Positions 47,771 to 58,819 of a DNA stretch of 64,000 nucleotides are shown piece by piece. The stretch spans positions 816,001 to 880,000 of the forward strand of contig JAULJL010000017.1 of assembly GCA_030761205.1 (NCBI GenBank), read 5' to 3'. Numbering within the stretch: position 1 is the first letter of the stretch; the number at the start of each line of letters is the position of its first letter. The notes under the pieces were generated by a model. The model had not been told where the DNA came from, made no database searches, and saw nothing but the letters and a program-made list of their open reading frames with translations. Both the position numbers and the translations under genes were made by a program. Source of the DNA: Fremontodendron californicum. Taxonomy: Eukaryota; Streptophyta; Magnoliopsida; Malvales; Malvaceae.

Positions 47771-48366
47771 TGTTAGGTACCAGAGTGACGGAATAGTGTC
47801 TCACAACTAAAATAAGAGATGAGAAAATAGGAACTGAACACACAAAAGAAACACAGATATTTTACGTGGTTCGGCCAATATACCTACGTCCACGGGAGGA
47901 GGAGCAAAGCTTTGTATTTAATCGGAGATGGAGTACAAACCGGATACAAACCGGCTACATATTACAAGTGCTCTTTCTAGCACACACTCAACACCTCAAT
48001 ACACAAGCATCTAACAGGCAGCTACTGCCTCTAAACTCTCTCATCACCTCTACCGGGAGGGGCTCCCTCTGGAGCTCTCACTATGCCTCAACCGGGAGGG
48101 AGCTCATGGAGCTCACCTTTGGAGCTCTAGCTCATTTCTCCTCTGCTGCTCTTCTCCTCTCCTGCACTCTAAGCTCTCAACCTCATGCCTATTTATAGGC
48201 AAGGCTTATGGTGTGAATACACCATAGCCACCATGTTGTTCTTTCAACAAAGGCTGCCAAGCTTTCAACAATTTCTGCTGCAGAAATTGTTGAAGCTGCC
48301 AAAGCTTCTTTTGTGGACTTTGAGCCACTTTTGTGGACTTTGTGGATTGGAGCCACACTTCCAACA
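47771..48366 (-). repeat. 5' LTR of the copia element
   Basis: Partner of 43798-44393; adjoins the primer-binding site and so carries the element's promoter. Confidence 0.95.
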
Positions 48367-48631
48367 GATACTAGGCGGCTTGTGTTTCGCCGGTTTTACA
48401 TTTGCTGTGAGCAATAAAGGTTCTGGAGAGGAGTTCCGGGAAAAAGAGACAAAGAATACAAGCTTGAAAATTATTCTAACTGGATCCAAAAGATGGTCAC
48501 GAAACCCAGTATCGGAACAAGATCAAGACTTGTATGGTCGATACAAAACCCAGGTTTGCACCAGTTTCAGTAACAATTATCTCAACGATACTGCCGATAA
48601 GTTCCATAAAGAGCGTTTAAATGCTATTCGG

Positions 48632-50066
48632 GTACATATCATATCGTTAAAGTTTTAAAAAATTATGAACGAGTTTATACGATATTACAGTTTGATTGCT
48701 GAAAACCGTCAAATTAGTGACTCATTATTAGAAGCATTTTTTTTTTATTTTTTTTTATTTATATGAATTCTATTATGATAGATTGATACTTCATTTGGTG
48801 TTTGTAATTTTTTAAAGCATGAATGAATTTGTTGGATATTTATATTATAAAAATTTGGATTTAGAATTTGATTTTGTAAAAAGTTATTTTGAATTTGAAT
48901 GGATTTGCGAAGAAATGAGTATTGTTGTTTAATGACGAAAAAATATATATTTCTGAGTGAAAATATAATGATTGTCCAATCAATGAGAAAGATTTTGAGT
49001 AAGTTTTATAGTTTTTCTTATTGTTTAATGTCATCCAAAGATAAAAAAAAGAAATCTCAAACAAAAAATTCTCAGCATAAGACATCAAAATCATTGCACA
49101 AAACTCTAATAAAATCTCATACAAAAGTTAAGCCGCAATAACGTACAAGTGGAAAATTAAGAAGAAATTTAAAGCAAAAATCCATCCAGCTAGCTCACAT
49201 ACATAAAGCTGCAAATCAAATACTTGCAAATCAATACGCAAAAGTCACATAGCAAAAACCCCTATAAAAAAATAAAATAAAAAAAAACTGTAGCTCCGTT
49301 ATTGAGCTTAATAAAGTTGTCTGCAAACAAAAAGTATAAAATAACTATCATAAAAAATATAGCTATCTTATAATGAGTTACTATGTGTAAAATTCAAAAA
49401 GCATTTAACATAGCATTAATTTTGTCATTATTTAAATGTTACAAACCTATTAAATAGCTATTAATTTAAAAAAGATTATAGTGATTAATTATTTTATTAA
49501 AATAGTACAATAAAATTTTTATTCTCATATTATGAAATCATGCATCTTTGCATCTCAAAGATTCGAAAGATTGAACACATAAAATAATTAATTTTAATTA
49601 TGATACACATTTTATTTATTTCAATGGTTAGAGTATTTACAAGTCTCGTATATTTGAATTTTATGATATAATAGATGGATTTATTGGATGAAAGAATTAG
49701 TTACTTCGGATTCCATAATTTAAGGTTCATTGAATCTTGTATACATAAGTGAAAACAAAGAATAAAAAAAAATAATAATTGAAAATAAATAATGACCAAT
49801 AAAATATCATATAATAATTTATTATTTGACATATATACATATTTTTATATAAAAAAAATTATATGATTTAGTAAAAACTCGAGCTCGCCGCATTTGCAGG
49901 CGTATTCACAGATACAATCTGGCTGTTTATTTTTCAATATGAGCAAAAATAAATGACTGGCAATCCCGCAAAATCAGTACCTAACGTCATCGAATTCCGA
50001 TACTATATAAGTACGATCAATGCGAACGTGAAACTTTACTGCAATAACCCTTCCGTTCCCTTACAC
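48632..50066. other. AT-rich region between the tetraspanin pseudogene and CAT9
   Basis: Searched for the missing second tetraspanin exon (Cys-rich loop and last membrane segment) and found none. Mostly AT-rich, non-coding. The last 200 bases are promoter-like, with an ACTATATAAG TATA box near 50001-50010, about 60 bp before the CAT9 start codon. Confidence 0.5.
50002..50009 (+). promoter_or_regulatory. Probable TATA box of the CAT9-like gene
   Basis: CTATATAA lies about 60 bp upstream of the start codon at 50067. This leaves a short leader of about 30 bp if it is used. Confidence 0.5.
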
Positions 50067-53000
50067 ATGGGGAGCCAACAGAAAAATGCCACTTCTTCTT
50101 CTTGTTCTTTTTTCTCTCATTTCTGCTCCGCCGCTCGTAGAGCCAAAACCCTAAACTCCTCCTCTAATCGCAGTAGCTCTGGCGATGGCCTCGTTCGTCG
50201 CCTCGGCGTTTTCGATCTCCTTCTTCTCGGCATCGGCGCCTCCATTGGTGCCGGTATCTTCGTCGTCACCGGAACCGTCGCTCGAGATGCCGGTCCCGGT
50301 CCGTGTCATTCAATTCTTTCCTTTTTTTTTTTATTGGTTCCCGGATTTCTTTTCTGAATTTAATTTTCGCGCGATTTCAATTATGTTACAGGAGTGACGA
50401 TTAGTTTCATACTCGCGGGAGCGTCGTGTGTGTTGAACGCGCTGTGTTACGCGGAGCTAGCATCACGGTTTCCGGCCGTAGTCGGAGGCGCTTATTTGTA
50501 CACGTATACCGCGTTCAATGAAATTACAGCGTTTCTTGTATTCATGCAATTGATGTTTGATTATCATATTGGGGCAGCTAGTATTGCGCGTAGCTTAGCG
50601 AGCTACGTGGCTACGATTTTCGAGCTCATTTTTCCTGCTTTGAGAGGAAATATACCACCCTGGATTGGTCATGGCGGTCAAGAAGTCTTTGGAGGAACCT
50701 TGTCTATTAATATTCTGGCTCCGATTCTTCTTGCCCTTTTGACTCTTATTCTTTCTTGGGGTGTTGGACAATCTTCTGCTGTTAATTCTTTCATGACTGC
50801 AACCAAGGTACTCTCCTTTTACGGCATTTTTTGCTTTTTGTTTTAATCTGATACCTGTTTTTCCTTTCCGATATATAGAAAAAAAACTAAGATGGTACTA
50901 AGATACAAAATCAAATAAAATTTGTGAATGATGAAAAGTTAACAATTTGACCTTTGTGAGAAACAAGTAACATAGGATTTAAATTGCGGTCGACGCGTTT
51001 TCGATCGCGTTGTATTTATCGCGGTTACGGACGTAATGAATGTTACCGCGGTCAATTGCGATAAATATCGGCTGCGAATATCGGCGGCGGAGGGAGCCGC
51101 AACCGCTAAATAGCAGCCGCTACGGCCGCTATTTAAATCCCTAAATTATGCAACAAGCAAAGAAGGAAAAAAGGTGAAATGGGAGTAACCCTTTTTCATA
51201 TTAACTGTGTTGCAGGTTGTCATTGTTCTTGTTGTCATTATTGCTGGTGCTTTCGAAGTTGATGTAGATAATTGGTCTCCTTTTGTTCCCAATGGTTTTA
51301 AAGAAGTATTGACGGGAGCTACTGTAGTATTCTTTGCATATGTTGGATTTGATGCGGTTGCTAATTCTGCTGAAGAAGCAAAGAGGCCTCAGGTATTCTT
51401 TCTTTGAGATCAACTCAATGTCTTATGCTACAAAGTATTGTAATTTATGTTACTAATGTTTATCTTGTATTGTATTTCTGTATAGTGTTTGCATGTTATG
51501 TTATAGTTTCATTCTTTATATTTCAGCGGGATTTGCCAATAGGAATCTTGGGAAGTCTGCTTATATGTGCTGCATTATACATTTCTGTTTGCTTGGTGAT
51601 CACTGGGATGGTACCATACAATCTCCTGGGAGAACATGCTCCTTTAGCTGAAGCTTTTACATCCAAGGGTTTGAAATATGTTTCCATTTTAATCAGCATT
51701 GGAGCTGTTGCTGGGCTTATGACAACCCTTCTAGTTGGTCTTTATGTCCAGGTGGATTAACTTGGAATTTCTATGTTTTTATTATGTCCTTATTTAGTAA
51801 CATGTTCCCAGTGTACTTGATGGAATTTGTTTCTCTGAGCAGTCTCGGTTATATCTTGGGCTTGGAAGGGATGGGTTACTGCCTTCAATATTTGCTAAAG
51901 TGCATCCAAAACGCCGCACACCTATTCATTCTCAAATCTGGGTCGGTACAGTTGCTGCTGTTTTGGGAGGACTATTTAATGTGCGTGTCCTATCACACAT
52001 TCTTTCGGTTGGCTCACTGGTATGTTATTACCTTTTTCTCTTTTTTCAGAAAGTCATTGCCCAATATTTGTTTACATCATTATGGTTATTAAATTCTCCC
52101 AAACTATTGTGCCTTTTACTTTGAAGTTAGTGGATACCAAATATACATGACTCACAAATTTAGTAGGTGTACTCTCTTCAGCATGCGGTGTATTTCCTAG
52201 TATCATGTTTAGGTTATCGAAGTAGTCTATTTTCAGCTCTTGATGGAAGCAGATATGTATCTTCAGAACTTATTACTTGCTAATATCACTATAGAAGTGC
52301 ATACCTTGGTGTCTTTTACAACATACAGTAACTTATAGAAGTGCATGTATTGGGTGTTACATTGGATACTCGTGAGGACAGGAAATTTTTTATCTGCATC
52401 AAATGAGTTTCTATTTTGAAGGGCAGATTGCTTTAACATTTGCATCATTGCGAAGGACATGCACCTCATGTTATACTTTGATTTGTTTCAGACAGGCTAT
52501 TCTGTCGTTGCAGCATGTGTTGTAACTCTTCGCTGGAAAAATATGACGAGAAATCAAGTTTCTTCTAAATGCATGTCATCCTGGTGTGAAGGTGTCATAT
52601 GCATTGTCTTAGTGGCATGTTGTGGTTTTGCTACGGGAGTTCTTTATCGTTTCGATGCTTCCTTTATTTTTATGATTGCTGCAGTGGTGATAGCCATAAT
52701 TGCTTGTGCTGCTCTTTGTTGCCGTCAGGTGAGTGAATTTATCAACACGTAATTTTGTTTTTTTTTTTTTTTTTCTACTTTTCCTTTATAATTCCAGGAA
52801 AAAGGGGGCCTTTTAGGTATTATTGATTTACATGTGTGTTAATGGGGTTAGACTTTAGAGAATGGTTTTATGAATTAGGCTTTAAACTACCCTCTGGATA
52901 TGGAAAACTAGTCCTTTTGCAGCTGGTTTAGATTGATAGCAGTTTTGGCTATTTACAGTGCAGACTTTTACTTTCTGCATAGATTCAAGGTCAACTGAAT

Positions 53001-53387
53001 TTGTAAACACCTCTATATAACATTTTTCTGAACTTCTTAATGTCCTTTTCTCAGGCTTATTCAGATCCTCCAGGATTCTCTTGTCCCTGGGTTCCTATTT
53101 TGCCATCTGTTTGCATCTTTTTCAACATCTTCCTGGTTGCTCAGGTTTGCTTACAAAATGCCCTTACTACATTCCTTTGGAATTACTGCAATGAAATTGT
53201 GAAAAAAATTGAGAAAACTGGCCAGTGTTAATTAGCTTCTTTTTTTCTTTCTTTTTTTTTTTTTTGCAAACAGTTGCACTATGAAGGGTGGATCAGATTT
53301 GTCATCCTCAGCATAATATCTGTTGGTATTTATGCATTTTATGGGCAGTATCATGCTAATCCAAATTCAGATGAGACAATTACTTAA
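50067..53387 (+). CDS. CAT9: Cationic amino acid transporter, CAT9-like
   Basis: Eight exons are read: 50067-50298, 50392-50807, 51216-51392, 51527-51751, 51843-52019, 52492-52728, 53055-53144 and 53274-53387. All keep frame, giving 555 aa. After a Ser-rich cytosolic N-terminus the APC superfamily core begins with FDLLLLGIGASIGAGIFVVTG, the unwound first helix that binds substrate backbone. Later landmarks are GASCVLNALCYAELASRFP, FFAYVGFDAVANSAEEAKRPQ, RDLPIGILGSLLICAALY and the amphipathic SRLYLGLGRDGLLP. The terminal AA_permease_C segment (FSCPWVPILPSVCIFFNIFL, GWIRFVILSIISVGIYAFYG) distinguishes CATs. About 14 membrane helices are expected. Orthology to CAT9 is my best reading; substrate and membrane are inferred. 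Intron 2 holds a GC-rich inverted-repeat element. Confidence 0.93.
50975..51140. mobile_element. GC-rich TIR element in CAT9 intron 2
   Basis: The left end reads GGATTTAAATTGCGGTCG; the right end, reverse-complemented, reads GGATTTAAATAGCGGCCG, 16 of 18 matching. The 166 bp interior is rich in CGCGG/CCGCG motifs (ATCGCGGTTACGG, TTACCGCGG, CGGCGGCGGAG), in sharp contrast to the AT-rich intron. This fits a small MITE able to form a hairpin. No confident target duplication was seen. Confidence 0.6.
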
Positions 53388-54240
53388 AACGTGAAACCTG
53401 AAGAAGATGCGCGCTAATTACATGTTTAGCTACCTATATGTTCCTCGGTAGGGCTTGCAGTGAAACCGACGAAAATTGTCATTATTTTTCTTTTTAAATT
53501 GTTATTGTAAATATTTCTTATTATTAATAAGATTTATTTAATTCTTAATTAAGTTTCCTTAATTTTATTAAAAGTTTATCATTAAATATATTTATTTAAT
53601 GATAAATGAAAAAGAATTAAAATTTACATTGAATTACTTTATTTTGAGAGTTTTAATTTTACATTAACCTTAAAATTTAGTTGAATTTATTTGATAAAAA
53701 ATTGAAAAAAATAATTAAAATTTACATGACTTTTTTTTCTTCATAAATTGTAATTTTATAGTGATGTTAATAATAATAAATTTTTATATGTTAATGCATT
53801 TATTAATTTTAATTATTTGTAAAATATACAATTATAACTTAAATTTAAATTTGGATTTCAAAATTTTGGATTTTAAATTTATGATTTTCAAATTCATTAA
53901 ATTTGAAATCCCTTGTTTGGAGAATTAAGAATTTCAAATTCAAGATTTTAACTACATTTAAATTTATTGCTTGGATAATTAGGATTTGAATTTGGATTTA
54001 AATGAAAATTAAATTTTTACATTTATTACATTTGAAAAATTAATTTCTTGTTTCGGGAAATGCTGACCTGATTTTAATCTAAACAATTCAATGATGTCCA
54101 AATGTATTCTTTTAGTTAATCTTCTTAAGTAACATTAGAAACAAGCATGTCAATTTGTTCTTGAAACAAAAATCATTACATAATAAACTTTTCAAGTGAG
54201 GCCTGTTTTAAGGACTTGATTTTCAAAATTTCCCAGTCAC
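53388..54240. other. Tail-to-tail gap between CAT9 and FKBP20-2
   Basis: Contains the 3' UTRs of both convergent genes. The middle (53530-54060) is AT-rich with imperfect repeats of AAATTTAAAT-type words. No gene is supported. Confidence 0.5.
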
Positions 54241-57200
54241 TCAATTGCATACAACATCAGAGTAAAAAGCTATGGTTCTCCTTTGACAGTTCTGTATGCT
54301 GAGTAATTCTATATCAAAAACTTCGAACTGTTTTGAGCTGAAAAATGTCGAAGGTCCAACCTGAAGAGGAAAACATAATTACCAATGAATCGAGTTAAAC
54401 CAAGTTGACCCTAACATAATACAATAGCCTATGTAGCTGACTCTGCACACTAAGAAACTATGTTACTCGGACTCGGGTATGTGTCCAACATGGGTATATT
54501 TGATTTATTCTAAGTTTTTTCATGTATTTGGAAGGTTCTTGGGGGATCATATCCCCATACCCATATCCGAATATGGGTCGGACACGGGTGTCGGACACCG
54601 GTACTTCAAGAAAAATAGAGTCGGAGAAACATAGCAAAGAAAAGGCCCTTTTTTTTTTTTTTGTGTAAAACGTTGGACAATCAATTGCTGATTAATGTTC
54701 AGTTAATCAATAGCAAGAAGCATCATATAGAATCTTGGTCAAAATAAGAGCTTAGGAAATTGTCTTCCTTTTTCTTTTCGACATTTAGAGAAGTGATTAC
54801 TTTAAATTTCCATTAATCAACAAATACTTTGATCTCTGTCCTGACCTAAGAGCAGAAGCATATTGAATGAATAATCTAGGTAGTGGTCAGAAGTTATGGT
54901 AACATTAACACAAAGTAAACCTGAAAACAAGAAATTATGCTAAAATAAACAGAAATATGCCACAGGAACCACTAACCGGTGGTCCAAGCTCTGGAGGAAT
55001 GATTATCCTTCTCTTCCCCCCTGGCCTCATGTCCCGAATTCCTTCCTCAAATCCTGCATATATGATCTATTTCAGTCATTTCTATGCGTATATTTCATTA
55101 TACAGTTTAGGGTTTATGTTTTGCAGGGGAGAACTTCCCATATCAGATAGTCATGAAGCAATGAATGCTAATTTGTAATCTATTCACCTGGAACCACTGC
55201 ATTAGTTCCCATGCGGATTCTGGCAGGAGCACCCTGGAAATAGGTGTTATCAATGCGCCGCCCGGACTCATTATAACCAATATAGTGAAAGGTGACCTGA
55301 AAACCTTTTTCTAGTTAGGAGGCATAGATGTATATAGCAGTAATATCGCTATTTCCTCATTTTCTTATACTATATGATGTAGCTGTAAAAGTCAACAAAA
55401 CAGACTTTAAGAGTAAGAATATCATATAAATTTCTCATTTTCATAGCTTTAAGGCCATATGTTTTGGAAGTAAATGTCTAATTGTAATTTATGCTTTTAG
55501 AGTTTTAGTTAGGTTTGTTATTGTCTTTGAATTGTGAGCGATAAAAATGTGCATGATTAAAGTATCCAAGATGGTACAGCCAGAAAAGATTCTCTGGTCA
55601 GCAAAATGAAGCCACTGAGGACTTAATAATGTTTTTGGAGAGAAGAATGTTGAGACCAGAAGCTTTCTCTTAATGATACAAGATTACTACAAATGAAGCC
55701 AAGATAAATCATGTGAAGGTTGATACCAATTCCATCAAATTGGTAAAAATTTATAGTAATACCCTAAACGCAAATAATTTCCTTTCTGTATATTGACAAA
55801 AATGTCAAACATGTCTCACAAATTGCACTCATTTTCTCAAAATAACTTATGTATTTGAATGCTACAAAGAATCCATACCAAAAAGAAAGGAACAGATTGT
55901 TCAAAGACGATGAAAGAAAAAACCTGTTGACCAGCCTGTGGGCAATCACCTTTACCAACTTCGTAATCCCGGTATATAAGTCCTGAATCACTCTTTGTGT
56001 AATCCTCTGAAGTTACAACCTTAACCTCAAAACCTGAATCAAATGTTTAAAAATTAGAGGTGGTTAGAGACAATTTGCGAAACAAAAAGACAGAATGATA
56101 GATGAAGCAAAAATTACAAATATGCAGATAAGATAGATAATTTGTCTTCAAAATGGGTAGAGTATTTGTAGATGGAGTTCATCCTGCTAGATATTACAAG
56201 ACAGTTTGACTTTCTATCATTGCAACACAAACCTTCTCTAATGAAATTTGGAAAGTCATCAGGAACATTGTTCTCTTTCTGTCTCCGTTTATTCTGTTCT
56301 AGCAAGCGTTTTTCATCATAGGGGTTCTTACTCTTGGTCTTTCCAGAAGAAGACAAGGTTGGAGACAAGCCTGACGAGACCAAAAAGATAAGAAGAAACC
56401 TACGCCTCAAGTTTTCCTTCTGATGCAATACATATATGTTCTGCACTCTGGCCCTGAACAAAATGCTGAAGGTAAGGACCTAAGCAAACTTTAAAACACA
56501 GGAAAGAAAGAGATGAGAACAACAGCCTCACCCATTATCTTTTAAGCTGTGACTCGAGCAGAAAAATGCATTTTTCTTCCTTTGATTGGAAAAAATTCCT
56601 ATCCTGGAATATGCTGAAATGTAATATGTCAAAAAGTACGAACTAGATATACTAATATTTAAGAGGCATAGAATAGAACACATCTGAGTTGTTGTTTGAT
56701 TGAGAAAAGAAATTCTTGAAATATACAACATGCATCTTAATGCAAGAGTTGTCAAAATCCAATGTAGTTAACAGTTCAAATTCAAAGTTCAAACTGACTG
56801 AAGAGGTTCAAATAGGCACCGCCAGTCAATTATCTGTCAAGAAGGTCACTCAATCATGCTCAAGTTTCTTCTGGATTGGAACAGAGAGTTCTGCAAAAGG
56901 GGCTAGAGTCGGTTGGCAATTTATCTGTCATCCCAAGTCTGAAGGGGGATTGTGGCTCAAGTATTTGTCAGCCTGGAATCAAGCTTGCATATTGAGGAAC
57001 CTTTGGGCAGTTTACACACAAGCAGGGTCTATTTCGGTGGCATGGATACATTCTTATGTTTTAAAGGGTAGAATTATTTGGCAGGTTTCACCAACTCAAT
57101 ATGCTATCTGGGGGTGGAGAAAACTGCTAAATCTTTGTCATATTGCTTCTCTTTTCATTAAGCATCAGAATGGGGAAATAGTTTGGAGAGTTCCCATTAG

Positions 57201-58140
57201 CACCCTACTCTGCTGCTTTTACCTGGCAAGAGATTAGGCAAAAGCAGGACAAGGTGGCTTGGCACAGGTTTATTTGTTCCAGTTTCATATCCCCAGGCAT
57301 GCTTACTTGACTGGATGGCTAAACTGGACCGTTTGGCAACAAAAAGCAGGCTGAGTTCATGGGGTATAGCTATTGGCAATGACATTGACAGGTGTGTTGT
57401 GTGACCAAGAGATTGCTAAATGACATTGACAGGCTGGATTCAGGCTTTATGGAATTCATTCCAATAAACAAATAAGAAATTGCTAAATAGTAATAGGCAC
57501 CACCAGAAACTAGTAGTATGCTAAATAAATAAGAAATTCATTCCAATAAACACAGTAATATTATGGACTGAGCAATCATTTGTAAGTTAGGAAAAGATTC
57601 TGATTGCCAAAAGGTTAACCAAAATACACTGATTCTCTAAACACTAAGGAATATAGTACCAAGAAAAGAGAAAAAACTCCAATTGCAACAAAATAAAAAG
57701 CCAAAGAATTATATGGAACTTGCCTAACTAATTTCCCTGTTAAAAATTTGCTTCTGCGACTACGCAGTTGTTTCCAGGCACGTTGAGTGGTTAAATTATT
57801 ATCAAAAGAGACAGATTTTTTTTCCAGAATCACCTCAGGCGTCAAGTATTTTCCATTTAACTCGCCAACCCAAGTTTTTGTAATTCCATATGAAGGAGAA
57901 GATATTTAAAAGGACAAACTAGAAACACCCAGAAACGGAAAGCAAAATCTGTTCGAAGAACAACGTGTAAAATCCCATCTTTCAACAGACATGTTTATAA
58001 AGATAATGGAAATGTAAATGTATGTCAGAGAAAAAAAGATACTTACAGAGAAACGATGGCTCAGACAGGAGAGGAGTTGAGAGAATCATGGGCATGGCTT
58101 GTTTTCCAGGCTGGAGTAGCCGTTTGCCCGTAGCTCTCAT
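54241..58140 (-). CDS. FKBP20-2: Chloroplast FKBP-type peptidyl-prolyl isomerase FKBP20-2
   Basis: Well supported exons: 58140-58047 (start), 56453-56233, 56033-55924, 55296-55188, 55053-54977 and 54360-54241. The N-terminus (MPMILSTPLLSEPS) looks like a transit peptide. ENLRRRFLLIFLVSSGL resembles a thylakoid-lumen signal. The FKBP domain runs from SGLIYRDYEVGKGDCPQAGQ through VTFHYIGYNESGRRIDNTYF and GIRDMRPGGKRRIIIPPELG to EVFDIELLSIQNC. Two Cys near the C-terminus (QNC and VVCN) match the redox-active pair known in Arabidopsis FKBP20-2, a lumen protein needed for photosystem II supercomplexes. Exon 1 ends in phase 1 but the next exon needs phase 2, so a small exon between 58046 and 56454 is missing from this model. 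Introns hold a LINE scrap and a hAT-like MITE. Confidence 0.88.
54458..54634. mobile_element. hAT-like MITE in the last FKBP20-2 intron
   Basis: The ends are CTATGTTACTCGGACTC and, reverse-complemented, CTATGTTTCTCCGACTC, 15 of 17 matching. The flanking 8-mers CTAAGAAA and CAAAGAAA match at 7 of 8, as expected for hAT insertions. The interior holds GGGTATG/GGGTGTCGGACAC sub-repeats and no coding sequence. The element is 177 bp. Confidence 0.7.
56790..57415 (+). pseudogene. LINE reverse-transcriptase remnant, antisense in FKBP20-2
   Basis: The plus-strand frame reads FFWIGTESSAKGARVGWQFI, then CHPKSEGGLWLKYLSAWNQA and SVAWIHSYVLKGRIIWQV. These blocks are typical of the C-terminal region of plant LINE polyproteins. 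It continues in other frames with KVAWHRFICSSFISPGM and DRLATKSRLSSWGIAIGND, the approach to the zf-RVT motif. Frame breaks and stops show decay, and the polymerase core is absent. It lies in the first intron region of FKBP20-2, opposite to the gene. Confidence 0.8.
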
Positions 58141-58380
58141 CTCATGTTATCCTCAGTTGCGGGTAAAATGTCAAAATATCAAATCGCCCCCTGCTGTTTC
58201 TTAATATTTCTCTAATCTTCCCAAAAGGTTTATTACATGTTCGATTTAGTACTTTTTTTTTGTTTATCCCTTTTCCACTATGAAAATGTGAACTTTCCAA
58301 GCACATTTTGAGTTTGATTCTCGATTTTTTTTTTGGCTACAAAAAAACTGCAGTATGAGATAGGAGAAAGGTTGTAGATA
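58141..58380. other. FKBP20-2 5' flank
   Basis: Leader and promoter side of the minus-strand FKBP20-2 gene. An upstream ATG at 58145-58143 opens a two-codon frame whose TGA overlaps the main start codon. Two T-tracts near 58253-58262 and 58325-58334. No gene seen. Confidence 0.5.
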
Positions 58381-58819
58381 GGAATGTCAACGAGATATTT
58401 GTACTCGTAAGTTATTTGGGTTTGACTAAAAAAAAACCCGAATTCAACTCAATCCTTGTCGAGTCGAACTCGAGCAGTTCGAGCAAGCCGAATTCGAGTA
58501 TCTTAATACTTGAATCGAGTAGCTCGCGAGTCCAATCGATTTTTTTAATTTTTAATTAGTATTGAAAAATCTCAATTCAAACTCGAATTCGAGTTCGAAC
58601 ACAAATAATCGAGTATGGCAATCAAGCTCATTTTTTACTAGGTAAATGAGCCTAATCGAGCAAGCTCGAACAGTTTGACTTTTATCTCGAATCGAGCTCG
58701 AGCTTTAAAAGTAAAACTCGATCGAACTCGAGCTAAGCTACTAGCCTCGAATTTAAGTCGAGTTCGATCTCGAGTTTCTTACAGTTTAAGCTTAAGCTCA
58801 ACTCGTCTCAATTACATCC
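58381..58819. mobile_element. CGAG-rich inverted-repeat element
   Basis: The left end GGAATGTCAACGAG resembles the reverse-complemented right end GGATGTAATTGAGACGAG. The interior consists of repeated TCGAGC/GCTCGA and GAATTCGAG words read in both directions, for example GAACTCGAGCAGTTCGAGC and AACTCGAGCTAAGCT. Such non-autonomous DNA elements with a GATGTCAA-type end are common in plant genomes; the exact family was not determined. No coding content. Confidence 0.45.

Larger units (their letters stand above)
43798..48366 (-). mobile_element. Ty1/copia LTR retrotransposon, gag-protease deleted
   Basis: Two 596 bp LTRs (43798-44393 and 47771-48366) start TGTTAGG and end CCAACA on the plus strand. 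The 5 bp duplication GATAC flanks it (43793-43797 and 48367-48371). On the minus strand the primer site is TGGTATCAGAGCCA (47769-47756, tRNA-iMet), and the purine tract CAAGTGGGAGAT lies at 44405-44394 next to the 3' LTR. The LTRs look identical throughout, so the insertion is recent. Gag and protease are missing except for about 18 gag residues; the rest of pol is one open frame. It lies antisense in a tetraspanin pseudogene. Confidence 0.95.
43535..48631 (+). pseudogene. Tetraspanin pseudogene interrupted by a copia element
   Basis: Before the insertion (43535-43797) the frames give LSNNLLGVIYFVIFLFSVIP, LSKSGVTECG and GFTGSCCRVT, the first membrane segments and CCR motif of plant tetraspanins. 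After it (48372-48631) they give GGLCFAGFTFAVSNKGSGEE and YLNDTADKFHKERLNAIR, the third membrane segment and start of the large extracellular loop. Damage seen: ACG where the family has its start ATG, TAG in place of an expected Trp at 43628 and 43755, a frameshift between those two, and the 4.57 kb insertion. Reading stops at a donor-like site after 48631; the second exon of the family was not found downstream. The insertion site (one copy of GATAC) joins perfectly in frame. Confidence 0.85.

Noticed and set aside
57615..57845. Minus-strand open frame possibly forming an N-terminal exon of FKBP20-2
   Set aside because: It looks transit-peptide-like (SVSFDNNLTTQRAWKQL), but every usable acceptor gives a phase that does not match exon 1, so it was not put in the model; kept as a question in the findings.
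58381..58819. Regulatory array of CGAGC motifs
   Set aside because: The motifs run in both orientations with inverted outer ends, which fits a transposon-derived repeat better than a promoter element cluster.
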